64,000 bases of DNA from NCBI GenBank assembly GCA_016716365.1, contig JADJWM010000017.1:186001-250000 (forward strand). The letters are read 5' to 3'. The notes below the pieces were generated by a model. The model did no database searches, was not told the DNA's origin, and worked only from the letters and a program-made list of their open reading frames with translations. Shown in pieces: positions 26,140-34,036 of the stretch (its first letter is position 1; each line of letters begins with the position of its first letter). The DNA is from Chloracidobacterium sp. Its GTDB lineage: Bacteria; Acidobacteriota; Blastocatellia; Pyrinomonadales; Pyrinomonadaceae. The position numbers were made by a program, and so were the translations under genes.

Positions 26140-26388
26140 ATGATAAATGTTGCCAACAACGCCGAATTCGAATCCGAAATAACTTGTCCGCGATGTGGTC
26201 ACAAAAAGACTGAGATCATGCCCGCAGACTCGTGCGTCTTCTTCTATGAGTGCGAAGGCTGCCAAGCCATTTTCAAACCTCTTCCCGGCGATTGTTGTGT
26301 ATTTTGTTCCTACGGATCGGTTCCGTGTCCGCCGAAAACGACGGGCGCGGTTTGTTCCGCACATTTACCGACGTTGTTAACTTATTAA
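26140..26388 (+). CDS. GDCCVxC-domain small mercury-associated protein
   Basis: The protein has 82 aa from the ATG at 26140 (8 bp after the previous stop). It has two zinc-ribbon-like pairs (CPRCG and CEGCQ) followed by PLPGDCCVFCSYGSVPCPPK. The GDCCVxC motif defines a small family seen in mer operons, in which some members carry selenocysteine; here all positions are Cys. The function is unknown, but the Cys-rich layout suggests Hg(II) binding or hand-over. A close copy of the whole domain forms the C-terminus of the gene at 26768. Confidence 0.85.
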   Translation: MINVANNAEFESEITCPRCGHKKTEIMPADSCVFFYECEGCQAIFKPLPGDCCVFCSYGSVPCPPKTTGAVCSAHLPTLLTY

Positions 26389-26390
26389 CG

Positions 26391-26768
26391 ATGGCCACGA
26401 ACATTCTCGATAAGGTCGGATCGATCGGAGCTCTCGTGGCGGGCGCGGCGGTGCCTTGTTGTTTTCCGTTCCTCAGCCTCGTGGGGTCGATCCTGGGGTT
26501 GAGTTTTCTCGCACCATACGGGAGCTACGTTCTTTACGCGATGCAGGTGTTCGTCGTCGCCGCTTTGATCGGCGCGGTCGTCGCGTACCGGGGCCATCGA
26601 AAGCTTCTTCCGCTGATCCTCGGTGGGCTGTCCGTGCTCGCGGTGCTTTATTCGCTCAACGCGGATATGAATGTCAAGATCCTGTACCCGGGCCTCGCCG
26701 GCCTCGTGATCGTTGCGATTTGGAATTCAATCGAAGCGAGGCGTTGTGCCGAAATATGCAAGAAGTAA
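26391..26768 (+). CDS. merC: MerC-like mercury membrane transporter
   Basis: The protein has 125 aa from the ATG at 26391, only 2 bp after the previous stop. It has four membrane helices with a vicinal Cys pair in the first (GAAVPCCFPFLSLVGSILG), as in MerC, and a second pair near the C-terminus (RRCAEIC). MerC moves Hg(II) across the inner membrane. Together with merTP the operon encodes two different Hg(II) importers. The stop codon overlaps the next start (TAATG), showing translational coupling with the transglutaminase-like fusion. Confidence 0.82.
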   Translation: MATNILDKVGSIGALVAGAAVPCCFPFLSLVGSILGLSFLAPYGSYVLYAMQVFVVAALIGAVVAYRGHRKLLPLILGGLSVLAVLYSLNADMNVKILYPGLAGLVIVAIWNSIEARRCAEICKK

Positions 26769-28384
26769 TGACGGGTCCGGACCACACGCAAGAAACCAAT
26801 TCCGACCGTCTGCTTGAGAGTCTTTCGCATGCGGTGAGTCTTACCGTTCTTGAACTCGACGCCAACCCTCAGAAGTTGGTGCCCGCTTTTTTCCTTGCGA
26901 ATCTCATGTCCCCGGCGCTATGGGATTGGCGGAATGAGAAACGGGCGGTAAATGAGCACGGGGTCGTATACAGCCCCCGCAACCGGTTGAATCAGATCCA
27001 GCGATTCTTCCACCGGTACACCTTCACGAACCTGCCCGATCGACCCGGCGGCGATCCATGGGGGCTGATCTCCTTCGACGAGGAAGAACGAAGGTTCGGC
27101 GCGGAGTTCGTTCGCAGGATCCGGTCGGAATACGACACAACACTTCGACAACTGCATGTCGAGAATCCGGAATCGCAATTCGGCCAGATCGTGAATGAGC
27201 CTTACTACGCCCGGGGCCTTTTCCCGAGGCTCAAGAACGAAACATTAGAGGTGATGAATGCGTTCGCCACGACCAACGAAGAAGGTAAGGCTTCCGGGAA
27301 ATGTTGGGGGCTCGCAGCGCTCTGGGCCGCGGCGCTGGTCGTTTGGGGCCGCTTTCCCTTGGACCAGGTGGTTATCACCGGGAATCGAGCGCATGTGTTC
27401 GTTTACCTCGACGTGGAGGACGGGCATCTGCTGAACAATACAAAATGGTTCAGCACCACAAGGATCAACAACCGGTCGGAATTATCAGATTTTGTTCGGG
27501 TAGTTGCTTCCGGTCCGGAGACGACCTTCTTCTATAGTCCGTCGGTTGGGATGTGCCATTGCATATCGCGCACTTCGCAGATACCGCACCATCAGGTGAA
27601 AGACATCTATCGGCGAATAGGCGAGTTTGTCTCTAATCCCCTTAAGCACCCCGACCCGGAACAGATTCGATACATCGAGCCGTCGCACGCTGTCCCAGAT
27701 CCCTTAGACCACGATTCCGCGGAGAGTTACCAGTCCGCGATCCACCAATTGTCTCGCGAATATCCGGGTTCAATCTTCGAGTACGCACTTTACGCGTTCA
27801 GAAGTTTGCGCGTTCGCAACCCGGAAGTGTACATTCGCGCCGCACTCCGCGAGCCCAACACGACTGTGCTTGCCGCCGAGGTGGCGACGCTCGACGATGC
27901 GTTGTCGATCGTTCGCGGCATCGAGGGAAATTCATCGATATTCGGGAGCCGCGACCGGATCGCGATGCCGGATGAGGTCGTTTACTTTGATACCGGTCAC
28001 GAGGCGGAAAAGGCCTTGCTTTTGTACACCTTGCTGCGGAAGTCATCACTTGCAAATCTCGATAGTTCGCTTTTGCTTACGAAGGACCACAACCTTGTAA
28101 TGGTGAACGGGCGACCCGTTTACCCGGAAAGCTGCGTTTCGTTCGAGCTAGGTGAAAACACGGTCGGGACGGCACCGACAACGATTAGCCTGAGCGCGAC
28201 CATAACTTGCCCGAAGTGCGGATTCGTGAAGGCCGAACAGATGCCAACGAACGCTTGCGTCTTTTTTTACGAATGCACGAACTGCCTGGACCTCCTTAAG
28301 CCGCTCCCCGGTGATTGTTGCGTTTTCTGTTCGTACGGTTCGGTGCAGTGCCCGCCGAAAGGGGCGGGAAACGGCTGTTGTTAG
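26768..28384 (+). CDS. Transglutaminase-like domain fused to a GDCCVxC domain
   Basis: The protein has 538 aa; the ATG at 26768 overlaps the merC stop, and a second in-frame ATG lies at 26756. No signal peptide is seen, so it is probably cytoplasmic. The long N-terminal part (1-470) contains GKCWGLAALWAAALV (Cys179), NRAHVFVYLDV (His209) and GHLLNNTKWFS (Asp218/Asn223), the Cys-His-Asp/Asn order and spacing of transglutaminase-like cysteine enzymes. From about residue 478 it has ITCPKCG...CTNC...PLPGDCCVFCSYGSVQCPP, nearly identical to the protein at 26140. The pairing of the two domains is new to me. It might use the GDCC domain to sense or bring Hg(II) to the enzyme domain, which is inference. 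Confidence 0.72.
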   Translation: MTGPDHTQETNSDRLLESLSHAVSLTVLELDANPQKLVPAFFLANLMSPALWDWRNEKRAVNEHGVVYSPRNRLNQIQRFFHRYTFTNLPDRPGGDPWGLISFDEEERRFGAEFVRRIRSEYDTTLRQLHVENPESQFGQIVNEPYYARGLFPRLKNETLEVMNAFATTNEEGKASGKCWGLAALWAAALVVWGRFPLDQVVITGNRAHVFVYLDVEDGHLLNNTKWFSTTRINNRSELSDFVRVVASGPETTFFYSPSVGMCHCISRTSQIPHHQVKDIYRRIGEFVSNPLKHPDPEQIRYIEPSHAVPDPLDHDSAESYQSAIHQLSREYPGSIFEYALYAFRSLRVRNPEVYIRAALREPNTTVLAAEVATLDDALSIVRGIEGNSSIFGSRDRIAMPDEVVYFDTGHEAEKALLLYTLLRKSSLANLDSSLLLTKDHNLVMVNGRPVYPESCVSFELGENTVGTAPTTISLSATITCPKCGFVKAEQMPTNACVFFYECTNCLDLLKPLPGDCCVFCSYGSVQCPPKGAGNGCC

Positions 28385-28394
28385 AGGTGTAAAT

Positions 28395-28952
28395 ATGAAA
28401 CGCATTTATATCAAGATAGGCGTCGTGGCGGCGGTGCTGCTCGGGTTCGCGGCCTTGGCCGTTTATCAATTCAGCGGCGGGAGCGAGTTTTCTTCGAACA
28501 TCGGCGACCTCAAATCCCAATTCAACAAGGACAAGGGCAAGGTGAGGCTGGTGGTTCTGCTGGCCCCGACCTGAGGGCACTGCCTTCGGGGGGCTTCCGA
28601 AATTCATCAGGTCCTGATGGATTTGAAAGATCAAAACATCGAGGTTTATTCGGTTTGGGTGCCGATCCTCCCGTCGGATTTTGAACTGACCGTCGGGCGG
28701 GCCACCAAATCGCTCCCCGACCCGCGCGTTCATCACTACTGGGACGGCGGCGGCGAACTGGTCAGAGGATATGCTCCCGTCTTAGGGATCGACGATCAGG
28801 CTTGGGACGTATATCTGCTTTACGATAAGAACGCGGAGTGGATAGATGCACCGCCGAAGCCTATCTACTGGCAGGAACAATTAGGCATATCGGAAGAAAC
28901 GAAGTTGGACGGTGCGAGACTTACAGCCGAGATCAATAAACTGCTGAAATAG
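28395..28952 (+). CDS. Probable selenoprotein: membrane-anchored thioredoxin-like protein, Sec60 (UxxC)
   Basis: The first part encodes a membrane anchor (IYIKIGVVAAVLLGFAALAVY), then KVRLVVLLAPT, then a TGA at 28572. The same frame continues for 126 codons as GHCLRGASEIHQVLMDLKDQ and on to a natural stop at 28952, with sequence such as VYSVWVPILPSD, DPRVHHYWD and AWDVYLLYDKNAEW. Relatives of this fold carry a CxxC after the first strand; here it reads T-(TGA)-GHC, a U-x-x-C redox motif at the start of helix 1. Reading TGA as selenocysteine gives 185 aa with Sec60. A SECIS-like hairpin follows at the right distance. As the last enzyme-like gene in a mer operon, a role in Hg(II) or thiol redox chemistry outside the cytoplasm is likely but unproven. 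Confidence 0.82.
28585..28601 (+). promoter_or_regulatory. Candidate bacterial SECIS hairpin
   Basis: TTCGG (28585-28589) pairs perfectly with CCGAA (28597-28601) around a loop GGGGCTT. The loop begins 18 nt from the TGA at 28572 and starts with G, matching the general bacterial SECIS pattern. It lies inside the coding sequence. No folding was computed. Confidence 0.6.
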
Positions 28953-28966
28953 GTTTGTGGGGACGA

Positions 28967-29317
28967 ATGAGAACAGCCCAAAAGATCGCAAGCATACTCA
29001 TCATCGCCCTCGGTCTCCTTCATTGCTCCTTCACGTTCCGAAACTACTACGGTATTTCGTATGAGGCGGCGTGGTTCCTGGGGACCGGCGTCGCGATCGT
29101 GCTGGCGGGGTTCTTGAATATTGCTCTCCTCCGCACCGGAGCGCGGGACGTGGTTATCTGGACGATGGCCCTCATCGCGAACGTGTTTTTTCTGTTCGGG
29201 TTCGCCGCCTCGTCGTACATGATGCGGCAGCCGCAGGTGTTCGTGGGGGCCGCACTGTTCCTCACCGCAACGACCTACTGCTTCGTGGTCAAACCGGCTG
29301 AATCTAGGAATTGGTAA
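28967..29317 (+). CDS. Small four-helix membrane protein of the mer operon, unknown
   Basis: The protein has 116 aa from the ATG at 28967. About four hydrophobic helices cover most of it: KIASILIIALGLLHCSFTF, AAWFLGTGVAIVLAGFLNIA, VVIWTMALIANVFFLFGFAA and the segment near VFVGAALFLTATTYCFVV. There is a Cys in helix 1 (LHC) and another in helix 4. I do not recognise the family. The gene starts 14 bp after the selenoprotein candidate, so it is probably the last gene of the mer operon; a terminator follows at 29470. Confidence 0.6.
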   Translation: MRTAQKIASILIIALGLLHCSFTFRNYYGISYEAAWFLGTGVAIVLAGFLNIALLRTGARDVVIWTMALIANVFFLFGFAASSYMMRQPQVFVGAALFLTATTYCFVVKPAESRNW

Positions 29318-29335
29318 CGCTGCTGTTCCTGCCCG

Positions 29336-29437
29336 ATGAAACAGCGAGCCACCTCGACGAGCGAGAACTCGGCCCCGATCAGGAATGGTTGCTGCTGTCC
29401 TTGTGACACGAAATGCAAGGATGGTAACTCCGTATGA
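29336..29437 (+). CDS. Possible Cys-rich micropeptide (metallothionein-like)
   Basis: A 33-codon frame reads MKQRATSTSENSAPIR then NGCCCPCDTKCKDGNSV, with five Cys within nine residues. No clear ribosome site precedes it. The stop is TGA, followed at once by AGTGAT-CGGG-ATCACT, a perfect hairpin, and the frame then stays open for 64 more codons across a terminator-like hairpin. It may be a metal-binding peptide, a remnant or chance. Confidence 0.3.
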   Translation: MKQRATSTSENSAPIRNGCCCPCDTKCKDGNSV

Positions 29438-29469
29438 AGTGATCGGGATCACTCTTATCCCATTGAAGT

Positions 29470-29499
29470 AGGGGCGACTTTGTTCGCCCCTAATCTTTT
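29470..29499 (+). terminator. Rho-independent terminator after the mer operon
   Basis: AGGGGCGA pairs with TCGCCCCT (8 bp) around the loop CTTTGT, followed by AATCTTTT. It lies about 150 bp after the last mer gene and before the next MerR-type promoter. Confidence 0.7.
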
Positions 29500-29647
29500 G
29501 GAGCGCCTCCCGGCTGAAGAAAGGGCGCTTCACCTTTTCGGTCTCACTGATACCAAGGCCGCCATCGCACTCCGCGCGAAAGCCCACGTAAATCGGGATA
29601 CTAAAGCGTGTCCGACTAGAGGCTTCGCTGGAGAACCATAAATGGGC

Positions 29648-29679
29648 TTGACTCTATACGCGACTTCAGGGTTTATCAT
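29648..29679 (+). promoter_or_regulatory. MerR-type promoter/operator before the second merR-family gene
   Basis: TTGACT (29648-29653) and TATCAT (29674-29679) are separated by 20 bp. The spacer, CTATACGCGACTTCAGGGTT, aligns with the operator at 30288 over CT-TA--CGACT-CAG-G. This supports binding by the regulator encoded immediately downstream, giving autoregulation. Confidence 0.65.
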
Positions 29680-29733
29680 TGAATGGTAACCAGAATTGCG
29701 CTGGGAATTTGTGTAACAGGGGGACAAAAAACA

Positions 29734-30258
29734 ATGGCGATAAGGAATAACACGGCGACAACGATCGTTGGTCGCACTAATCGGCTTTCGCCCCGGACTT
29801 CGATGAAGATCGGCGAGGTTTCACAGGAATCGGGGGTAGGCGTCGAGGCCTTGAGATTCTACGAGCGCAGCGGGCTTCTGGGGAGGCCCGCACGTTCGCA
29901 GAGCGGTTACCGGCTCTACGACGAAGCGGTGCTGGAGCGCCTCGCGTTCATCAGGAAGGCGCAATTCCTCGGTTTCTCGCTCGACGAGATCCGGCACATC
30001 ATCAGCGACGCCGAGAAGGGCGCGAGCCCGTGCGACAACGTCCGGGGGATCGTGCGTCGGCGCCTCGCGGAGGTATCCGAACGGATCAAGGAGTTGCAGC
30101 GGCACCACCGCGAGCTCACTCGCACCTTGGAGGAGTGGGACGAGGTCGGGCGCGCGCCGGGCAATATCTGCGGCTTGATCGAGACGACGGAGATGCAAAA
30201 TCCCTCCCCGGCCGCTGGGCGCGTGGTGCAGAAAAAGCTGAGAAAAAATGGGCTGTAA
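29734..30258 (+). CDS. MerR-family heavy-metal regulator (ZntR/CadR/PbrR-like)
   Basis: The protein has 174 aa from the ATG at 29734, which follows CAGGGGGAC; starts at 29683 or 29803 are possible, and the second would begin directly with MKIGEVSQESGV. The DNA-binding part reads MKIGEVSQESGVGVEALRFY and SGYRLYDEAVLERLAFIRKA. Metal ligands are likely Cys100 (SPCDNV) and Cys146 (GNICGLIE), the positions used by soft- and divalent-metal sensors of this family. A near-identical operator in front of copZ-copA suggests this protein controls that operon. Copper-sensing CueR would have a CxGxxxxDCP loop, which is not present, so the metal is uncertain. Confidence 0.82.
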   Translation: MAIRNNTATTIVGRTNRLSPRTSMKIGEVSQESGVGVEALRFYERSGLLGRPARSQSGYRLYDEAVLERLAFIRKAQFLGFSLDEIRHIISDAEKGASPCDNVRGIVRRRLAEVSERIKELQRHHRELTRTLEEWDEVGRAPGNICGLIETTEMQNPSPAAGRVVQKKLRKNGL

Positions 30259-30287
30259 ATATTTTTCCGATTTTCGAAAGAAAACAC

Positions 30288-30319
30288 TTGACACTGTATT
30301 CGACTACAGAGAATAGACT
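30288..30319 (+). promoter_or_regulatory. MerR-type promoter/operator of the copZ-copA operon
   Basis: TTGACA (30288-30293) and TAGACT (30314-30319) are separated by 20 bp. The spacer starts with the dyad CTGTA-TTCGAC-TACAG. It matches the 29648 operator and lies 57 bp before copZ. Confidence 0.7.
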
Positions 30320-30375
30320 TTATCTATCGGGCGATTTTCCCCGAAATTATTACTGAGATCAGCGAGGTATCAAAA

Positions 30376-30624
30376 ATGAATGCAGTTAACGAAACAATGA
30401 GCGATCCCCAAAAGAATGACAATAGTTTCACGACGGTGACGGCCCCGGAAATCGTCTGCGGCGGGTGTGCGAGTTCGATCACGAAAGCGTTCGCGGACGT
30501 CGAGGGCGTGTCCGCGGTCGAGGTGGACGTGCCGACGAAAAGGGTGACGGTGCATCACGACGAGGAGACCTCCCGTGAAAAAATCGTCCAGGTGCTCGAC
30601 CGCGCCGGTTATTCGGCGGAGTGA
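30376..30624 (+). CDS. copZ: HMA-domain metallochaperone (CopZ-like)
   Basis: The protein has 82 aa: a short charged leader and one HMA domain with VCGGCASSITKAFADVEGVS, so the metal motif is CGGC. It has no signal peptide and is cytoplasmic. Such proteins carry Cu(I) or Zn(II) to P1B-type ATPases. The gene is first in the operon, 50 bp ahead of the ATPase. The motif CGGC rather than MxCxxC makes the exact metal less certain. Confidence 0.82.
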   Translation: MNAVNETMSDPQKNDNSFTTVTAPEIVCGGCASSITKAFADVEGVSAVEVDVPTKRVTVHHDEETSREKIVQVLDRAGYSAE

Positions 30625-30674
30625 GCGTACTTGATCGCGGTGCTGGTGGATCCGCGGGTGAACGGGAGGGATAA

Positions 30675-33425
30675 ATGATTACGACGAAAACGGTCGATCC
30701 GGTGTGCGGGATGGAGATCGATCCTTCGACCGCGGCAGGACGGAGCGAGTACGGGGGCGAAACGTTCAACTTCTGCTCCCCCTCCTGCAAGGAGAAATTC
30801 GACGCGACCCCGGAAGAATTCGCGGGTGCGAAGGCGGTCGAGAGCGCAAGCGGTAACAAGGAAGTTAGCAATGGGTTGACCACCAAACAAGCCACGGACG
30901 GAACGCACAACGACCATTCGCTTCCGGATGGTACGGGCGAACGGGTCGACCTGCCGATCACGGGGATGACCTGCGCCGCGTGTGCCAACCGGATCGAAAA
31001 ACAGCTGAAAAAACAGCCGGGAGTGGACGCGTGCTCGGTCAATTTCGCCACCGCGAAAGCGACCGTCAAGTACGACCCCGGCAAAACCAACGTCGCGGCC
31101 CTGGTGCAGACCGTCAAGGACACCGGCTACGACACGGCGGGAACGGCGCGGGCCGAATTCGTAGTGGACGATTCGGCGAGACCGTCCGGCTCGGGCACCC
31201 CGCTCGAGGGTCATTTGATGAAACGGAACGGTGTCGTGAAGGCCGCCTTCAATCTCGCGGACCAAACCGTCGCGGTTGAGTATCTTCCGAATTCAGTTGA
31301 TGTGAAACAGATTCGTGCGGCCATTGAAGATTTCGGTTACAACGTTCGCGAAGTCTCCGGAATTTCCGATTCGGCCGAGGATTCGCTCGAACACGCTCAC
31401 GCCGCCGAGTATTCCGACTTAAAGCGAAAGTTTCTGGTCGCCGCCGTTTTGTCACTGCCGATACTGGTGATCGTCATGTCCCACGGGCGTATCGAGTTGT
31501 TCAATTTCCGCGGCGTGAACTGGCTTCAGCTCGTTCTTGCGACGCCGGTCGTTTTTTATTCTGGCTGGCAGTTCTACCGCGGAGCATGGGCGGCGTTTCG
31601 GCACCGTGCCGCGGACATGAACACGCTCATCGCCGTCGGCACCGGCACCGCATATATTTACTCGGTACTCGCGACGCTGTTTCCTTCGTTTTTCGCCAAC
31701 GCCGTCGGGCAGACTATGAACATGCCGGGGATGGAAGGTACGCCAACCGTGCCGGTCTATTTTGAAGCGGCCAGCGTCATCATTGCCCTTATCGTATTGG
31801 GGAGACTGCTGGAGGCGAGGGCGAAGGGGCAAACGGGCGCGGCGATAAAGAAACTTGTCGGCCTGCAGGCGAAAACGGCCCGCGTGATCCGCGACGGGCG
31901 CGAGATCGAGATCGAGACCGAGGAGGTCGTCCCGGACGACATCGTCCTGGTGCGCCCGGGAGACAAGATACCCGTCGACGGCGTGGTGACGGAAGGTTCG
32001 TCGGCGGTTGACGAGTCGATGCTCACGGGCGAGTCGATCCCGGTCGAGAAGAAAGTCGGGGACGAGATCTTCGGCGCCACGATCAACAAAACCGGAGCCT
32101 TCTCGTTCCGGGCGACGAAGGTCGGCAAGGACACCGCCCTGCAGCAGATCGTCCGGCTGGTGCAGGACGCGCAAGGGTCCAAGCCGCCGATCGCGAAACT
32201 CGCCGATACGATCAGCGGGATATTCACCCCGATCGTGATCTCCATAGCGATCGCGACGTTCGTGGTGTGGTTCGTCGCCGCCTCACCGGAAGTGCGGTTC
32301 ACTATGGCGCTGGTGAACTTCGTCTCGGTGCTGATCATCGCCTGCCCGTGCGCGCTCGGGCTCGCTACCCCGACGGCGATCATGGTCGGGACGGGTCGCG
32401 GCGCGGAGAACGGCATATTGATCAAGGGCGGCGACAGCCTGGAGACGGCCCACAAGCTCGACACAATCGTCCTCGACAAGACCGGCACCATCACCAAGGG
32501 CGAACCGGCTCTCACTGATGTCGTCGCGGCGGACGGTTTCGCGGAGAACGATTTCCTGAAGATCGTTGCGTCGGCCGAAAGGCAAAGCGAACATCCCCTG
32601 GCCGCCGCAATCGTGCGCGGCGCAGAGGAACGCGGGTTGAATTTTGCCAAACCGGAAAGCTTCAACGCCCTCGAAGGGCGCGGAATCGAATCGCGCGTCG
32701 CGGGTAAGGATCTTCTTCTCGGGAACGTGCGCCTGATGAACGAGCGGAAAATCGAACTGGGAGGCGCGGAAACGACGGCGGAGAGGCTTGCAACGGAGGG
32801 CAAAACGCCGATGTTCGCGGCGATCGACGGCAAGTTCGCCGGCGTGGTCGCGGTCGCCGACACGATCAAACCGGAGTCCGCGGATGCGATCGCATCGCTG
32901 CAAAAGTTGGGACTCGAAGTCGTGATGATCACCGGCGATAACCGCAGAACGGCGGAAGCGGTCGCGGGGCAGGTCGGGATCAAACGCGTGCTCGCTGAGG
33001 TGCTGCCGGAAGGCAAATCGGGCGAGATCAAACGCCTGCAGAGTGAAAAGAAACTGGTAGGGATGGTCGGGGACGGCATCAACGACGCCCCCGCTCTCGC
33101 GCAGGCGGACGTTGGGATCGCCATAGGCACCGGAACGGATGTCGCGATCGAGGCGAGCGACATAACCCTGATCAAGGGAGATCTGCGCGGGGTGGTGACC
33201 GCGATCGGGTTGTCGAAGGCGACGATCCGTTCGGTGAAGCAGAATCTGTTCTGGGCTTTCATTTACAACGTGATCGGGATCCCTATCGCGGCGGGGTTGC
33301 TTTACCCGCTCACGGGCTGGCTTCTCTCCCCGATCATTGCTTCGGCGGCGATGTCGCTTTCGTCGGTGTCGGTGGTGGCGAACAGCTTGCGCCTGCGCAA
33401 ATTCGGCGCGCCGGTGGTTAGCTAA
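30675..33425 (+). CDS. copA: Copper-type P1B ATPase with YHS, HMA and degenerate HMA domains
   Basis: The protein has 916 aa. Residues 5-50 form a YHS domain (DPVCGMEID...FNFCSPSCKEKF). Residues 92-155 form an HMA domain with GMTCAAC (97-103), and residues 158-226 a second HMA-like fold that has lost its CxxC. The ATPase core has TGES, the membrane CPC site at 557-559 in IIACPCALGLATP, the phosphorylated Asp601 in DKTGTITKGEPA, and the hinge MVGDGINDAPALA. Late helices carry NLFWAFIYN, MSLSSVSVVANSLRLR, as in CopA (Cu(I)/Ag(I) export). It pumps metal from cytoplasm to periplasm. The three-part N-terminus is a variant of the usual two-HMA layout. Confidence 0.92.
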   Translation: MITTKTVDPVCGMEIDPSTAAGRSEYGGETFNFCSPSCKEKFDATPEEFAGAKAVESASGNKEVSNGLTTKQATDGTHNDHSLPDGTGERVDLPITGMTCAACANRIEKQLKKQPGVDACSVNFATAKATVKYDPGKTNVAALVQTVKDTGYDTAGTARAEFVVDDSARPSGSGTPLEGHLMKRNGVVKAAFNLADQTVAVEYLPNSVDVKQIRAAIEDFGYNVREVSGISDSAEDSLEHAHAAEYSDLKRKFLVAAVLSLPILVIVMSHGRIELFNFRGVNWLQLVLATPVVFYSGWQFYRGAWAAFRHRAADMNTLIAVGTGTAYIYSVLATLFPSFFANAVGQTMNMPGMEGTPTVPVYFEAASVIIALIVLGRLLEARAKGQTGAAIKKLVGLQAKTARVIRDGREIEIETEEVVPDDIVLVRPGDKIPVDGVVTEGSSAVDESMLTGESIPVEKKVGDEIFGATINKTGAFSFRATKVGKDTALQQIVRLVQDAQGSKPPIAKLADTISGIFTPIVISIAIATFVVWFVAASPEVRFTMALVNFVSVLIIACPCALGLATPTAIMVGTGRGAENGILIKGGDSLETAHKLDTIVLDKTGTITKGEPALTDVVAADGFAENDFLKIVASAERQSEHPLAAAIVRGAEERGLNFAKPESFNALEGRGIESRVAGKDLLLGNVRLMNERKIELGGAETTAERLATEGKTPMFAAIDGKFAGVVAVADTIKPESADAIASLQKLGLEVVMITGDNRRTAEAVAGQVGIKRVLAEVLPEGKSGEIKRLQSEKKLVGMVGDGINDAPALAQADVGIAIGTGTDVAIEASDITLIKGDLRGVVTAIGLSKATIRSVKQNLFWAFIYNVIGIPIAAGLLYPLTGWLLSPIIASAAMSLSSVSVVANSLRLRKFGAPVVS

Positions 33426-33442
33426 CCACGAGGAGGACTTAT

Positions 33443-33817
33443 ATGGACACAATGGAGATTGTCGTGATTGTGGGCGGCGTCGCTCTGATCGGTTTGACGC
33501 TGTGGTACTTCTTCGGCGAGCGCGAAAAGGTCGCCGCCGAAACCAACGAAACGGGCGTGCAGGAGATCAAGGTGACGGTGAAGGGCGGATACGCCCCTGA
33601 CGTGATCGTGGTCAAGAAAGATGTGCCCGTGCGTCTGAATTTTTACCGCGACGAAACGTCGTCGTGCAGCGAGCAGGTGGTTTTCGGCGACTTCGGGATC
33701 GCCCGCGACCTCCCGGCTTTCAAGACCACCCCGATCGAGTTCACCCCGGCGGAAACGGGCGAGTTCACGTTCGCGTGCGGGATGAACATGCTCCGGGGGA
33801 AGCTGATCGTGCAGTAG
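33443..33817 (+). CDS. Membrane-anchored cupredoxin-like protein
   Basis: The protein has 124 aa, with a strong ribosome site (GAGGAGG). An N-terminal anchor (MEIVVIVGGVALIGLTLWYFF) is followed by a cupredoxin domain: VTVKGGYAPDVIVVKKDVPV, CSEQVVFGDFGI, and the C-terminal ligand loop TFACGMNMLRGKLIVQ. Cys, Met and probably upstream residues would bind copper; the CGM-x-M ending recurs in the proteins at 38951 and 40223. It follows copA by 17 bp and probably receives or buffers metal on the periplasmic side. Confidence 0.82.
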   Translation: MDTMEIVVIVGGVALIGLTLWYFFGEREKVAAETNETGVQEIKVTVKGGYAPDVIVVKKDVPVRLNFYRDETSSCSEQVVFGDFGIARDLPAFKTTPIEFTPAETGEFTFACGMNMLRGKLIVQ

Positions 33818-34036
33818 TTCGAAGAATCTCAGATGAAGTTGCGCCTGCTTGATAACAGACAGGTGTGTTCGATAGCGGGCGCTTTTCCAGGTTCGATTGT
33901 GCGATCGCCGGGTTCTTTAAAACGGTGTTTCTACTAGGTTTACCTGCGCTTGGGGCTGGATAGCAACGGCCTTCTGCCGAGGCACACTCATTGCACTAAT
34001 CGTGGGATTACCAACCTGGTCGTTTAGGAGGATTGC

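Noticed and set aside
28955..29587. Long minus-strand open frames opposite the small mer membrane gene and the terminator region (28865-29587)
   Set aside because: They lack family character, carry no convincing start or ribosome site, and lie opposite a gene with clear membrane helices and operon spacing.
29435..29640. Third selenoprotein reading through TGA 29435
   Set aside because: The hairpin loop is only about 9 nt from the TGA, a terminator lies within the extended frame, and no family match is recognised.
31757..33452. Minus-strand open frames of 389 and 501 codons opposite copA
   Set aside because: They mirror the high-GC coding pattern of the real ATPase gene, which has all catalytic motifs.
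33818..34036. Possible tRNA or RNA gene in the gap after the first cupredoxin gene
   Set aside because: A GGTTCGATT-like stretch is present, but no matching acceptor or anticodon arms can be drawn.
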